DNA of 64,000 nucleotides from Methylobacterium sp. Leaf108 (GCF_001423265.1 NZ_LMND01000032.1:151788-215787); one strand, 5' to 3'; positions 43,172 through 52,364 are shown, numbered from the stretch's first letter. The notes: generated by a model not told the origin, from the sequence alone. Numbers and translations: made by a program.

Positions 43172-43206
43172 GGGTCCGTTCACTTCATGGAACCAGTCGC
43201 GCGGCC

Positions 43207-43238
43207 GCTGCGCAAGGCCGGTCCGGACCTTGCGCAGC
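43207..43238. other. strong dyad in the ureAB-puuE divergent gap
   Basis: Perfect 11-bp arms GCTGCGCAAGG (43207-43217) and CCTTGCGCAGC (43228-43238) around a 10-nt GC-rich loop; flanking CGGCC/GGCCG extends it imperfectly. Lying between divergent genes, it is more likely an operator or cruciform than a terminator. Confidence 0.5.
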
Positions 43239-43275
43239 CCGGCCGCGATTTGCCAGAAGTCCGACGGATCGGGCA

Positions 43276-43291
43276 TGGCACTGACGGCGCT
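43276..43291 (+). promoter_or_regulatory. possible sigma-54 promoter for puuE
   Basis: TGGCACT-GACG-GCGCT on the plus strand: exact TGGCAC with GG-N10-GC spacing, but TT of the -12 element replaced by GC. It lies 34 bp before the GTG start. Confidence 0.3.
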
Positions 43292-43324
43292 CGCCCATTC
43301 CCCACACCCCCTACGGCAGGCCCC

Positions 43325-44227
43325 GTGACCTATCCCCGCGACCTCGTCGGCTACGGCCGCAATCCGCCCCATCCGCGCTGGCCGAACGGGGCGCGGATCG
43401 CGGTGCAGTTTGTCCTCAACTACGAGGAGGGGGCTGAGAACTGCATCCTGCACGGGGACCCGGCCTCGGAGGCGTTCCTGTCCGAGCTGGTCGGCGCGCA
43501 GCCCTGGCCGGGCCAGCGCCACATGAGCATGGAATCGCTGTTCGAATACGGTTCGCGCGCCGGGTTCTGGCGGCTGTGGCGGCTGTTCCAATCGCGAAAA
43601 ATCCCCGTCACCGTGTTCGCGGTCGCCACGGCGCTCGCCCGCCATCCCGACGTCGCCGCGGCGATGCGGGAGGCGGAGTGGGAGATCGCCTGCCACGGCC
43701 TCAAGTGGATCGATTATCGCGATTTCACCCGCGCGCAGGAGAAGGCGCACATGGAGGAGGCGATCCGCATCCACACCGCACTCACGGGGGAGCGCCCGCG
43801 CGGCTGGTACACCGGGCGCTCCTCGCCCCACACCCTCGACCTCGGGATCGAGGCCGGGATGACGTATCTGGCCGATTCCTACGCCGACGACCTGCCGTAC
43901 TGGATCGAGGAGCCGAGCGGGCGCGGCCTCGTGGTGCCCTACACGCTGGACGCCAACGACATGAAATGCGCGGCGATCCAGGGCTTCAACACCGGCGAGC
44001 ACGTCTTCACCTACCTGCGCGACACCTTCGACGTGCTCTACGCCGAGGGCGAGACCGCCCCGAAGATGATGTCGGTGGGCCTGCATTGCCGCCTGATCGG
44101 CCGTCCGGGCCGGATCGGCGCGCTCATCCGCTTCCTCGACCACGTCGCCGCCCACCGGGACGTGTGGGTCGCCCGGCGCATCGACATCGCCGAGCATTGG
44201 ATCGCGCATCATCCGCCGGGCGGATAG
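43325..44227 (+). CDS. puuE: PuuE-type allantoinase (polysaccharide-deacetylase fold)
   Basis: Enzyme of 300 residues of the carbohydrate esterase 4 fold that hydrolyses allantoin to allantoate. Typical PuuE sequence: YPRDLVGYGRNPPHPRWPNG, VQFVLNYEEGAENCILHGDP, ESLFEYGSRAGFWRLWRLF, ACHGLKWIDYRDF and GWYTGRSSPHTLDL. GTG 43325 gives the family's usual N-terminus. It is divergent from ureAB and upstream of a HAL-family gene. No uricase or OHCU decarboxylase, its usual partners, are seen nearby. Confidence 0.88.
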   Translation: MTYPRDLVGYGRNPPHPRWPNGARIAVQFVLNYEEGAENCILHGDPASEAFLSELVGAQPWPGQRHMSMESLFEYGSRAGFWRLWRLFQSRKIPVTVFAVATALARHPDVAAAMREAEWEIACHGLKWIDYRDFTRAQEKAHMEEAIRIHTALTGERPRGWYTGRSSPHTLDLGIEAGMTYLADSYADDLPYWIEEPSGRGLVVPYTLDANDMKCAAIQGFNTGEHVFTYLRDTFDVLYAEGETAPKMMSVGLHCRLIGRPGRIGALIRFLDHVAAHRDVWVARRIDIAEHWIAHHPPGG

Positions 44228-44287
44228 ACGCCGGCCTCCGGCCCGATTCCTGCTCGCCCACGGCACGCTTCCCCTCGGAGAGACACG

Positions 44288-45922
44288 ATGACGACACTCA
44301 CCATCGACGGCCGCACGGTCCAGCCCGCGGACGTCCTGGCCGTGGTGCGTCCCGATGCGAACGGCACCCGCGCCGAGGTCGCGCTCGAGGCCGGCGCCCG
44401 CGAGCGGCTGACCGCCGCGCGGGACTACATCGACGCGAACTTCATGACCGACGATGCGCCGCTGATGTATTCGTTCAACACCGGCGTGGGCCTGTTCAAG
44501 GACCAGCGGGTGCGCATGGCCGACATGCAGGAGTACCAGCGCCGCACGGTCTATGCGCATGCCACCGGGGTCGGCGAGCCGTTCGACCCGGAGGTGGTGC
44601 GCGCCACCATGCTGTTGCGCGCCAACGCGTTCGCCTCGAACTATTCGGGGCCCCGCGTGGCCGTGGTCGAGCGCCTGCTCGCCTGCCTCAATGCCGGCCT
44701 CGTGCCGGTGATCCCGCAGAAGGGGTCGGTGGGCGCCTCGGGCGACCTCGCCCCGCTCGCCCATCTGGCGGGCGCGATCTGCGGTTTTTCCGAAGCCGAG
44801 ATGATGGTCGACGGGCGCCGGATGCCGGCGCGGGAGGCGCTGGCGCAGGCCGGGCTCGCACCGGAGTTTCCCCTGGAGGCCAAGGACGCCTCGGCGCTCA
44901 TCAACGGCTCCACCGTTTCCCTGGCGCTCGGCGTGCTGGCGCTGGAAGACGCCAAGGCGCTCCTCAAGCACGCCGACATCGCCCTGTCCCTGAGTCTCGA
45001 ATGCATGCGCTGCGAGACCAAGGCGTTCGATCCGCGCCTGCACGCCGCCCGCCCGCACCAGGGCCAGGCCGCCACCGCCCGCAACGTGCTCCGCCTGCTG
45101 GAGGGTTCGCTGCGCTGCACGGAATCGGCCCGGCACACGATCTTCCCCGACGAGGCGCGCGCCCCCGGCACCGCCCCGGCCCCGCGGGTGCAGGACGTCT
45201 ATTCCCTGCGCTGCGCCCCCCAGGTCCACGGCCCAGTGCGCGAGGCCCTGGCCTACATCGGCGGCATCATCGGCACCGAGATCAACTCGGCCACCGACAA
45301 CCCGCTGATCTTCGACGACGAACAGGGCGGCTACGCCTGCATCTCGGGCGGGCACTTCCACGGGCAGTACGTCGCCCAGGCGATGGACCTCCTGTCCATC
45401 GCGGTCACCGACCTCGGCTCGATCTCCGAGCGGCGCCTGTTCCGGCTCATCGACCCGACGCTGAGCTACGGTCTGCCGCGCAACCTGCTCGCCGGCAAGA
45501 AGGGGCTCAACACCGGGTTCGCCACCGTGCAATGCACGCTCTCGGCGCTCGTGATGGAGAACCGCAGCCTGTCGAGCCCCGGCTCGGTGGATTCGATCCC
45601 CGGCAAGTCCAACGCCGAGGACCACGTCTCGAACTCGACCTGGTGCGGGCGCAAGGCGCGCACCATCGTCGAGAACGCCGAGCAGATCGTGGCCGGCGAG
45701 CTGCTGATGGCCGCCCAGGCCCTGTCGCTGGTGGCCGACGTCGCCAGGGACCACCCCATCGGCAAGGGCACGCAGGCGGCGCTGGCCGCGATCCGCGAGG
45801 TCGTCCCGCCGGCCCTCGACGGCGACCGCTGGTACCACACCGAGATGGTGGATGCCCTGGCGCTGCTGCGCTCGGGCGCGGTGGTGAAGGCGGTGGAGGC
45901 AGCCATCGGCGACCTCGAATAG
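44288..45922 (+). CDS. HAL/PAL-family aromatic amino acid ammonia-lyase
   Basis: Ammonia-lyase of 544 residues. The MIO prosthetic group forms from Ala-Ser-Gly in QKGSVGASGDLAPLAHL (near residue 152). Other motifs: YSFNTGVGLFKDQRV, INSATDNPLIF, SISERRLFRLID, and SSPGSVDSIPGKSNAEDHVS. At the substrate-selectivity position the sequence is YAHATG: Ala-His resembles the Ser-His of histidine lyase more than the His-Leu of tyrosine lyases, but the overall sequence is not standard HutH and no other hut genes are near. It releases ammonia and so fits the nitrogen theme. RBS GGAGAG precedes the ATG; 60 bp after puuE. Confidence 0.8.
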   Translation: MTTLTIDGRTVQPADVLAVVRPDANGTRAEVALEAGARERLTAARDYIDANFMTDDAPLMYSFNTGVGLFKDQRVRMADMQEYQRRTVYAHATGVGEPFDPEVVRATMLLRANAFASNYSGPRVAVVERLLACLNAGLVPVIPQKGSVGASGDLAPLAHLAGAICGFSEAEMMVDGRRMPAREALAQAGLAPEFPLEAKDASALINGSTVSLALGVLALEDAKALLKHADIALSLSLECMRCETKAFDPRLHAARPHQGQAATARNVLRLLEGSLRCTESARHTIFPDEARAPGTAPAPRVQDVYSLRCAPQVHGPVREALAYIGGIIGTEINSATDNPLIFDDEQGGYACISGGHFHGQYVAQAMDLLSIAVTDLGSISERRLFRLIDPTLSYGLPRNLLAGKKGLNTGFATVQCTLSALVMENRSLSSPGSVDSIPGKSNAEDHVSNSTWCGRKARTIVENAEQIVAGELLMAAQALSLVADVARDHPIGKGTQAALAAIREVVPPALDGDRWYHTEMVDALALLRSGAVVKAVEAAIGDLE

Positions 45923-45925
45923 GGC

Positions 45926-45958
45926 GCTTGGCTGGGGTGCTTGGCTGGGGTGCTTGGC
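45926..45958. repeat. 13-bp tandem repeat after the lyase gene
   Basis: GCTTGGCTGGGGT at 45926 and again at 45939, followed by a partial third copy (GCTTGGC). It begins 3 bp after the lyase stop. Confidence 0.75.
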
Positions 45959-46072
45959 GCACCCGACTCTTCCGTCGCGGCAACGGTTACGCTAGGAAGC
46001 GAATCGACGACTGTCTCCCGATTTCATCCGCCCCCTCACACCGCGGCGCAAGGCCGGAGGAGGACGCCGGTC

Positions 46073-47875
46073 ATGCGTCTCGAACGCCGCCCGATCGGCC
46101 CCGGCGACGGCTCTGCCGCCATCGCGGGGTTTCGGGGGACCGCAACGGGCGCCCGGGCGCGCCTTCCCACCCCGTCGCTGCGCCTCGTCCTCGCCCTCGT
46201 TCTCGGCGTGCTCGGCCTCGCCTCGACCCTCGTGCTGACGGCGCTGGTCACCCGCGAGGCGAGCGCGCGGTTGCAGGTGGAGATCGCCGCCCAGCTCAAG
46301 GAACTGGCCGGGCACATGGCCCGGACCCTCGACGAGGGCATGTTCGAGCGCCAGCGCGACATCGAGGTGGTGGCCGCCAACGGCTCCCTGCGCGATCCCG
46401 AGGCGCCCCTCGCCGCCCGGCGGACGATGCTGCAGGTGCTCCAGCGGACCTATCCGCTCTATTCGATCGTGGGCCTGATCGACCCCGAGGGGCGCGTGCT
46501 GGCCACGAGCCGCGGCATCCTCGAAGGCGCCGACGTGTCCCGGCGCGACTATTTCCTGCGCGGGCGCGAGGGCGTGTTCATCGGCGACGTCCACGATGCG
46601 GCCCTGCTCCGGAAGGCCCTGTCGCGCCCCGCCGACGAGCCGCTGCGCCTCGTGGACATCGCCGCCCCGGTCCACGGCCCCGACGGCGGCCTCGTCGGCG
46701 TGGTCGCCGCCCACCTCGACTGGACCTGGGCGCGGGAGGTGGCGGCCTCGTTCACGCGCTCGCTCACCGGCCGGCGCGCAGGGGCGCAGATCCTGGTGGT
46801 GTCGCGCGACGGCACCGTCCTGATCGGACCGCCCTCGCTGGAGGGCAAGGCGCCGGGCCCGGCCATGGCCGCCCTCCTGGCCTCGGCGAAGGAGCATGAC
46901 GGCAGCGTCGTGACCGACTGGCAGGACGGGGGCACCTACGTCACCGCCGTGGTCGAGACGAAGGGATTTCGCGGCTACCGCGGCCTCGGCTGGAGCGTGG
47001 TGGCCCGCCACGAGGTCGACCGGGCGCTCGCCTCCGTCACCGACCTCGAGCGGATGCTCCTGATCTTCGGCAGCCTCGTCGCCCTGGCGGGCGCGGGGCT
47101 GGCCTGGCTCCTGGCGGGACGCATCGCCAGGCCCCTGTCGGACCTCGCCGGCGCGGCGGCGGCACTCGGCCGGGACGAGCCGCTGCCGGCCCTCTCGCCG
47201 CCGCTGGTGCGGGAGGGCCGCGCGGTGGCCGACGCCCTGGTGCGCGCCTCGGCCGAGCTGCGCCGGCGGGAGGTGGCGCGCCGGCTCCTGGTCGACGAGC
47301 TCAACCACCGGGTCAAGAACACCCTGGCCACCGTCCAATCCCTGGCCCGCCAGAGCCTGAGGGCGGCGACCGGGGAGGCCGCGGAGGAGGGGAGGGCGAC
47401 CTTCGAGGCGAGGCTGTTCGCCCTCGCCAGCGCCCACGACGTCCTCACCCGCGAGAGCTGGGCCAGCGTCGACCTCGCCGACGTGGTGGCCGCGGTGATC
47501 CGGCCCTATCGCGGCGGCCCGGCACCGCGGTTCGCCCTGACCGGCCCGGAGGTGCGCCTGTCGCCGCGCACCGCCCTGGCGCTGAGCATGGCGATCCACG
47601 AGCTGTGCACCAACGCCGCGAAATACGGCGCCCTCTCCACCGAGACCGGGACCGTGGGCATCGCCTGGCGGGTGGAGCCGGGCGGCGAGGGGCAGGAGCT
47701 GCACCTGACCTGGCGGGAGGAGGGCGGCCCGCCGGTGAGCCTGCCCGACCGGCGCGGCTTCGGCTCGCGCCTCATCGAGCGCGGGCTCGCCGCGGAGCTG
47801 CGCGGGGCCACCGAGATCCGCTTCGAACCCACCGGCGTCGTCTGCGCCTTGAGCGCCACCCTCACCCCGGCCTGA
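46073..47875 (+). CDS. HWE-family sensor histidine kinase
   Basis: Membrane sensor of 600 residues. TM1 near residues 38-58 (LRLVLALVLGVLGLASTLVL), a periplasmic Cache-like domain (YPLYSIVGLIDPEGRVLATS, GADVSRRDYFLRGREGVFIG), TM2 (LLIFGSLVALAGAGLAWLLA), then HAMP and a kinase core. The phospho-acceptor is in LLVDELNHRVKNTLATVQSL (near residue 412), the N-box is MAIHELCTNAAKYGALS and the W-x-E motif (LTWREEGG) marks the HWE group. GGAGGAGG precedes the ATG. No response regulator adjoins, so it is an orphan. Confidence 0.9.
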   Translation: MRLERRPIGPGDGSAAIAGFRGTATGARARLPTPSLRLVLALVLGVLGLASTLVLTALVTREASARLQVEIAAQLKELAGHMARTLDEGMFERQRDIEVVAANGSLRDPEAPLAARRTMLQVLQRTYPLYSIVGLIDPEGRVLATSRGILEGADVSRRDYFLRGREGVFIGDVHDAALLRKALSRPADEPLRLVDIAAPVHGPDGGLVGVVAAHLDWTWAREVAASFTRSLTGRRAGAQILVVSRDGTVLIGPPSLEGKAPGPAMAALLASAKEHDGSVVTDWQDGGTYVTAVVETKGFRGYRGLGWSVVARHEVDRALASVTDLERMLLIFGSLVALAGAGLAWLLAGRIARPLSDLAGAAAALGRDEPLPALSPPLVREGRAVADALVRASAELRRREVARRLLVDELNHRVKNTLATVQSLARQSLRAATGEAAEEGRATFEARLFALASAHDVLTRESWASVDLADVVAAVIRPYRGGPAPRFALTGPEVRLSPRTALALSMAIHELCTNAAKYGALSTETGTVGIAWRVEPGGEGQELHLTWREEGGPPVSLPDRRGFGSRLIERGLAAELRGATEIRFEPTGVVCALSATLTPA

Positions 47876-47990
47876 CCGATGGAGCGGCAGGGCGAGCGGG
47901 CAGCGCCCGATGGCCGGTAGTTTGGACAGGGCGCTGCTGCGATAGAGGCCACGCGAGAACGACGACGCGCGAGAATGGGGGCCGCCAGCC

Positions 47991-48665
47991 GTGCCGACAG
48001 GGACTTCCGGATCGACAGGACCTTTCGGGCCACCGATCTCCGGGCCACCTCTGCGCCGCCGCCGCAGGGACGGCGCGGCGAGGCGCGAGGCGATCCTCGA
48101 CGCGGGGCTCGCGGTGTTCTCCGGCGTCGGCCTGCACGGGGCGAGCGTCGAACAGCTCGCCGAGCGGGCCGGGCTCTCGAAGACCAACCTGCTGTATTAC
48201 TTCCCCTCCAAGGAGGACCTCTACCTGGCGGTGCTGCGCCGGGTCCTCGAGGTCTGGCTCGATCCGCTCCAGGCCCTCGACGCGGACGGCGAGCCGGCCG
48301 ACGCCCTGCGCGCCTACATCCGCGCCAAGCTCACGCTCTCGCGCGACGCGCCGCAGGCCTCGCGTCTGTTCTGCCTGGAGATCGTCCAGGGCGCGCCGCT
48401 GCTGCGGGCCGAACTCGAAGGCCCCCTGCGCGCCCTCGTCGACGCCAAGGCCGCCGTGCTCTCGGGCTGGATCGCGCAAGGACGCATCGGCGCCCACGAC
48501 CCCCGCCACCTCATCGTCTCGATCTGGGCGATCACGCAGCACTACGCCGACTTCGCCGTGCAGGTGGACGCCATCACCGGCCGCGGCCTCGACGACCCGG
48601 CGTTCTTCGAGGGGGTCGTCGCCAGCACGCAGGCCCTGATCCTTGGCGGCCTCGGCCTGCGGTAG
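47991..48665 (+). CDS. rutR: TetR-family pyrimidine-catabolism regulator RutR
   Basis: Repressor of 224 residues. HTH region AILDAGLAVFSGVGLHGASV, EQLAERAGLSKTNLLYYFPS and KEDLYLAVLRRVLEVWLDPL are close to RutR. The effector domain contains ASRLFCLEIVQGAPLLRAEL and ISIWAITQHYADFAVQ-like sequence (VSIWAITQHYADF). RutR binds uracil/thymine and represses the rut genes. GTG 47991 chosen; the first 25 residues are Pro/Gly-rich and the true start may be further in. A RutR-like box lies upstream of rutA, 1.7 kb downstream. Confidence 0.87.
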   Translation: MPTGTSGSTGPFGPPISGPPLRRRRRDGAARREAILDAGLAVFSGVGLHGASVEQLAERAGLSKTNLLYYFPSKEDLYLAVLRRVLEVWLDPLQALDADGEPADALRAYIRAKLTLSRDAPQASRLFCLEIVQGAPLLRAELEGPLRALVDAKAAVLSGWIAQGRIGAHDPRHLIVSIWAITQHYADFAVQVDAITGRGLDDPAFFEGVVASTQALILGGLGLR

Positions 48666-48720
48666 GGCAGACGTCGACCGGGCGGGCCGCTGAGCTCACA
48701 CGATGTCTGGGTCTGGCGCA

Positions 48721-48820
48721 GGTTCCCTCTCCTTGAAGGAGAGGGACAGGGTGAGGTGCGTGACTTCTTCGGAGAAGGCATTCCCCTCACCCCTTCCCTC
48801 TCCCAATGGGAGAGGGGGCA
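48721..48820. repeat. paired REP palindromes (BIME-like)
   Basis: First element CCCTCTCCTT-G-AAGGAGAGGG (48725-48745); second CCCTCTCCC-AAT-GGGAGAGGG (48796-48816). Between them GGGTGAGG (48749-48756) and its complement CCTCACCC (48785-48792) show the two elements are in opposite orientation, like a BIME. They fill most of the 312-bp gap between rutR and the next gene. No RAYT transposase gene is seen in the window. Confidence 0.85.
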
Positions 48821-48977
48821 CCGACGCGACCGTGCCGACCGAGGCGATCCATCCGGCAGCATTGTCCCGTGACGGTGCACACCATCGGCCCGGAAACATC
48901 TCTTCGCTTCAGGATTGAAAAACGTTTCACAGTGCACGTTTTACCGTGACTAACGCCCTCGAAGGTGCCCGGAGACG

Positions 48978-50199
48978 ATGCGTTCCAGATCGTACGTTCT
49001 CATGGCGGGGCTCGCGTCGCTCGTCGCCCTTGCGGGCATCGCTTTCCGTGGTGGAGCCGGCGGGGAGACCCTGAACCCCTTCACTCAGGTCGGACGGTTC
49101 AAAACCGAGACGGTCTATTTCCGCCTCGTGGTGGACCTGACCTTCGACAAGGCCCCCGTCACGGTCGATGTCGTGGTGGCCTGCGGCCAGCACAGGACGC
49201 AATCGCGGGCCCATGGCGGCACGAACGAGACGCTGGGGATGTCCGCCTACGTCTACGCGGTCCGGCTGCCGGGCGACCATGCCGTCAAGGTGCGTACGGT
49301 CGGCGTGCCCGGCGCTCCCAACCCCTGCTCCGGCGACACCACTGCCAACGGCCGCGTCCCGAAGAACTGGCTCCCGCTGGTCGTCTGGTACGAGCGGGCC
49401 GACGAACTGGCCCATGGTCTCGGCTACGCCGACCAAGACGCCTACGCCAGCCCGATCGCACGGCTCGGCTTTCGCGGCGCCAGGGTGGAGACGGCGAATG
49501 CGGAGGACTTCGAGCGGTTCCTGCAGACCGGGCCGAAGAACCTCGTGCCGCCGTACCTGTCGCAGGGGATGTGCTGCCAGGGCATTCCTTTCCTGAGTCA
49601 GGGCGAGCCGGTGCCGCCCGAATATCTCGCGCGTCCAGAGAAGGCGTGGAGGTTTGCGGGGACTGCCAGATGCCGCGGCGTCCGTCGCGTCAGGTTGTCG
49701 GAAAGCCAGCGCGAGACGATACGGGCCCTGTGGCCGAAGGAACGGCCGGACCGCTGGCAGCCGCCCGCCGAGGGCGAGTACGACCTCATGTTGTCGATTT
49801 CTCAGAATACGCCTCGGGGGGGGGCGGCCGGAGACCTACGATCCCGAGCGTGGATCGTCCGGCCCCTCTTCCGACGACACCGTATTCCCGGTCCTGTCGA
49901 ACGAAGCCCTGCAGGGCCTGGAACGCGACCCGGGCCGCGCCGAAGCCTATGCCCACCATGCGCTCGTCGACGAAACGCCCTCGCTGCGCGGCTTCGTCTT
50001 CTGCGACAGCGAAGCGCCGCCCGCCCTCGTCGAGGCCTTCCTGAAGCGCCCTCCCGATAGCTACGGCAGAGAAGGCCGGCGGACATGCCGCCTCGGTGGC
50101 ATGGATGTACGTGTCAGGAGCGGAGGATGCACTGAGTCCTGGATCGTCTTCGAGCGCGACGAGTACGCTTTCTTTCATTATTATTCATCCGGAGCTTGA
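48978..50199 (+). pseudogene. secreted hypothetical protein split by a frameshift at a 9-G tract
   Basis: The first part encodes a signal peptide (MRSRSYVLMAGLASLVALAG) and an unrecognised secreted domain (VGRFKTETVYFRLVVDLTFD, MCCQGIPFLSQGEPVPPEYL). At the run of nine G (49816-49824) the frame is lost; the continuation lies one frame over (ETYDPERGSSGPSSDDTVFP, NEALQGLERDPGRAEAYAHH) and ends FFHYYSSGA at 50199. Eight G would restore one protein of about 406 residues. It may be a real mutation, a phase-variable switch or a sequencing error. No named family recognised. Confidence 0.65.
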
Positions 50200-50275
50200 G
50201 ATCGGACGCCCGCCGGCACCCGAGAGACCCGCCGGCGGCGGTCGGGTCGGCCACCGATCGACCGAACGGACCGGC

Positions 50276-50294
50276 GCCCGCTCACCCAGCGGGC
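50276..50294. terminator. small hairpin after the frameshifted gene
   Basis: GCCCGCT (50276-50282) and AGCGGGC (50288-50294) with a 5-nt loop, about 77 bp past the stop. Weak terminator candidate without a T-run. Confidence 0.35.
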
Positions 50295-50363
50295 AGGGAC
50301 GGTCCAGCCGGGAGGCAGACCGACCGGAGTTTATGCAAACCTCGAAAAACCCCGCCTCGGAGT

Positions 50364-50379
50364 TTGACCGTTTGGTCCG
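50364..50379 (+). promoter_or_regulatory. candidate RutR operator upstream of rutA
   Basis: TTGACC-G-TT-TGGTC-CG compared with the E. coli RutR consensus TTGACCAnnTGGTCAA: 11 of 14 defined positions match and the dyad centre is correct. TTGACC can also act as a -35 element with TTGGAT 17 bp further on, so repressor binding would block the promoter. It lies 115 bp before the rutA start; the rest of 50200-50493 shows no other gene. Confidence 0.6.
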
Positions 50380-50493
50380 AATGATCTTGGATCGTCCCAT
50401 CTGCGGGTGAGGAACGGCCTTGGTGCCGGTCCGATCGGGCCCCGGGCTTGCGTCCGGTCGTGCCGAAAAAGTCGTCCTGTCAGCGAGGTTGCC

Positions 50494-51594
50494 ATGAACG
50501 TCGGCGTCTTCATTCCGATCGGAAACAACGGCTGGCTCCTGTCGGAGAACGCGCCGCAGTACAAACCGAGCTTCGAGTTGAACAAGCAGGTGGTGCTCAG
50601 GGCCGAGCACTACGGGTTCGACTTCGCCCTCTCGATGATCAAGCTGCGGGGCTTCGGCGGCAAGACCGAGTTCTGGGACCACAACCTCGAATCCTTCACG
50701 CTGATGGCGGGGCTGGCCGCCGTCACCAGCCGGATCAAGCTGTTCGCCACCGCCGCGACCCTGTGCATGCCCCCCGCCATCACCGCGCGGATGGCCTCGA
50801 CCATCGATTCGATCTCGAACGGGCGTTTCGGCCTCAACCTCGTCACCGGCTGGCAGCGGCCGGAATATTCGCAGATGGGCCTGTGGCCCGGGGACGAGTA
50901 CTTTTCGCGCCGCTACGAGTACCTCTCCGAATACGCCCAGGTGCTGCGCGACCTGTGGGAGACGGGGACTTGCGACCGCAAGGGCGAATTCTTCCAGATG
51001 GACGATTGCCGCCTCTCGCCCCGGCCGCAGGCCGACATGAAGATCATCTGCGCCGGGCAATCCTCGGCCGGGATGGCGTTCACGGCCAAGTACGCCGACT
51101 ACAACTTCTGCTTCGGCAAGGGCGTGAACACCCCCACCGCCTTCGCCCCCACGGTGGAGCGGCTGGAGGCCGCCAAGGCCGAGACCGGCCGCGACGTCTC
51201 CTCCTACGTCCTGTTCATGATCATCGGTGACGAGACCGCGGAAGCCGCCCGCGCCACCTGGGAGCACTACAAGGCCGGCGCCGACGAGGAGGCGATCGCC
51301 TGGTTGGGGGTGCAGGGGGCGGCCGACACCAAGTCGGGGGCCGACACCAACGTGCGCCAGATGGTCGATCCGACCTCGGCCGTGAACATCAACATGGGCA
51401 CCCTGGTGGGCTCCTACGCCGAGGTCGCCGCCATGCTCGACGAGATCGCCACCGTGCCCGGCACCGAGGGGGTGCTCCTGGTGTTCGACGACTTCCTCAA
51501 AGGCATCGAGGATTTCGGCACCCGCATCCAGCCCCTGATGCAGTCGCGCCGGCACGTCTCCGCCGAGGGTGCCGCCATGGCGAAGGTGGCGTGA
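50494..51594 (+). CDS. rutA: pyrimidine oxygenase RutA
   Basis: Flavin-dependent monooxygenase of 366 residues that opens the uracil ring to ureidoacrylate using FMNH2 from RutF. Luciferase-like fold: MNVGVFIPIGNNGWLLSENA, SMIKLRGFGGKTEFWDHNLE, SNGRFGLNLVTGWQRPEY, CAGQSSAGMAFTAKYADYNF. The match to RutA is strong throughout. First gene of rutABCDF; rutB starts within its stop codon (TGATG). Confidence 0.96.
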   Translation: MNVGVFIPIGNNGWLLSENAPQYKPSFELNKQVVLRAEHYGFDFALSMIKLRGFGGKTEFWDHNLESFTLMAGLAAVTSRIKLFATAATLCMPPAITARMASTIDSISNGRFGLNLVTGWQRPEYSQMGLWPGDEYFSRRYEYLSEYAQVLRDLWETGTCDRKGEFFQMDDCRLSPRPQADMKIICAGQSSAGMAFTAKYADYNFCFGKGVNTPTAFAPTVERLEAAKAETGRDVSSYVLFMIIGDETAEAARATWEHYKAGADEEAIAWLGVQGAADTKSGADTNVRQMVDPTSAVNINMGTLVGSYAEVAAMLDEIATVPGTEGVLLVFDDFLKGIEDFGTRIQPLMQSRRHVSAEGAAMAKVA

Positions 51595-52316
51595 TGGTCG
51601 CCGGCTACCACGACCCGCACGGCCGCCACGGGGCGATCACGCTGCCCGCCCGGCCCGAGCCGATCGCCTTCGACGCCGCCGCCACCGCCCTCGTCGTGGT
51701 CGACATGCAGAACGCCTATGCCACGAAGGGCGGCTATCTCGATCTCGCCGGCTTCGACGTCTCGGCCACCGGGCCGGTGATCGCCGCCGTCGCGCGGGCC
51801 GTGGCGGCGGCCAGCGCCGCCGGCATCCGGGTGGTCTGGTTCCAGAACGGCTGGGACCCGGACTACGTCGAGGCCGGCGGGCCGGGCTCGCCGAACTGGC
51901 ACAAGTCGAACGCCCTCAAGACCATGCGCGCGCGCCCCGAGATGACGGAGCGGCTGCTCGCCAGGGGCACCTGGGACTACGCGCTGGTCGATGCGCTCCG
52001 ACCGGAGCCCGGCGACATCGTGCTGCCCAAACCCCGCTACAGCGGGTTCTACCACACGGCCCTCGACAGCCTGCTGCGGGCGCGTGGCATCCGCACCCTG
52101 GTGTTCACCGGCATCGCCACCAACGTCTGCGTGGAATCGACCCTGCGCGACGGCTTCTTCCTCGAATACTTCGGCATCGTCCTGGCGGATGCGACCCACC
52201 AAGCCGGGCCCGAGAGCCTGCAGGCGGGGGCGCTTTCCAACATCGAGACCTTCTTCGGCTGGGTCTCTGACGTCGCGGCCTTCGAAGCGGCGGTGGGCGC
52301 GCCGAGGCCGGAGTAA
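51594..52316 (+). CDS. rutB: ureidoacrylate amidohydrolase RutB
   Basis: Isochorismatase-fold cysteine amidase of 240 residues that splits ureidoacrylate into aminoacrylate and carbamate. Catalytic Asp in TALVVVDMQNAYATKGG, Lys in VLPKPRYSGFYHT, Cys in GIATNVCVESTLRDG. The ATG at 51594 overlaps the rutA stop; GTG at 51591 is an alternative. The degenerate gene at 3.4 kb belongs to the same superfamily. Confidence 0.95.
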   Translation: MVAGYHDPHGRHGAITLPARPEPIAFDAAATALVVVDMQNAYATKGGYLDLAGFDVSATGPVIAAVARAVAAASAAGIRVVWFQNGWDPDYVEAGGPGSPNWHKSNALKTMRARPEMTERLLARGTWDYALVDALRPEPGDIVLPKPRYSGFYHTALDSLLRARGIRTLVFTGIATNVCVESTLRDGFFLEYFGIVLADATHQAGPESLQAGALSNIETFFGWVSDVAAFEAAVGAPRPE

Positions 52317-52364
52317 GGCGCACCCCTTCCTTCCATGCAGACCTCACGGGAGCACCCCAGATCC

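Noticed and set aside
43022..43324. Upstream extension of the PuuE frame
   Set aside because: It overlaps ureAB on the other strand and the dyad region; the family N-terminus begins at the GTG at 43325.
50435..50460. Sigma-54-like site upstream of rutA
   Set aside because: GG-N10-GC spacing exists, but the -24 element is poorly matched and lies in a G/C run; the RutR box with a TTGACC -35 is a better explanation.
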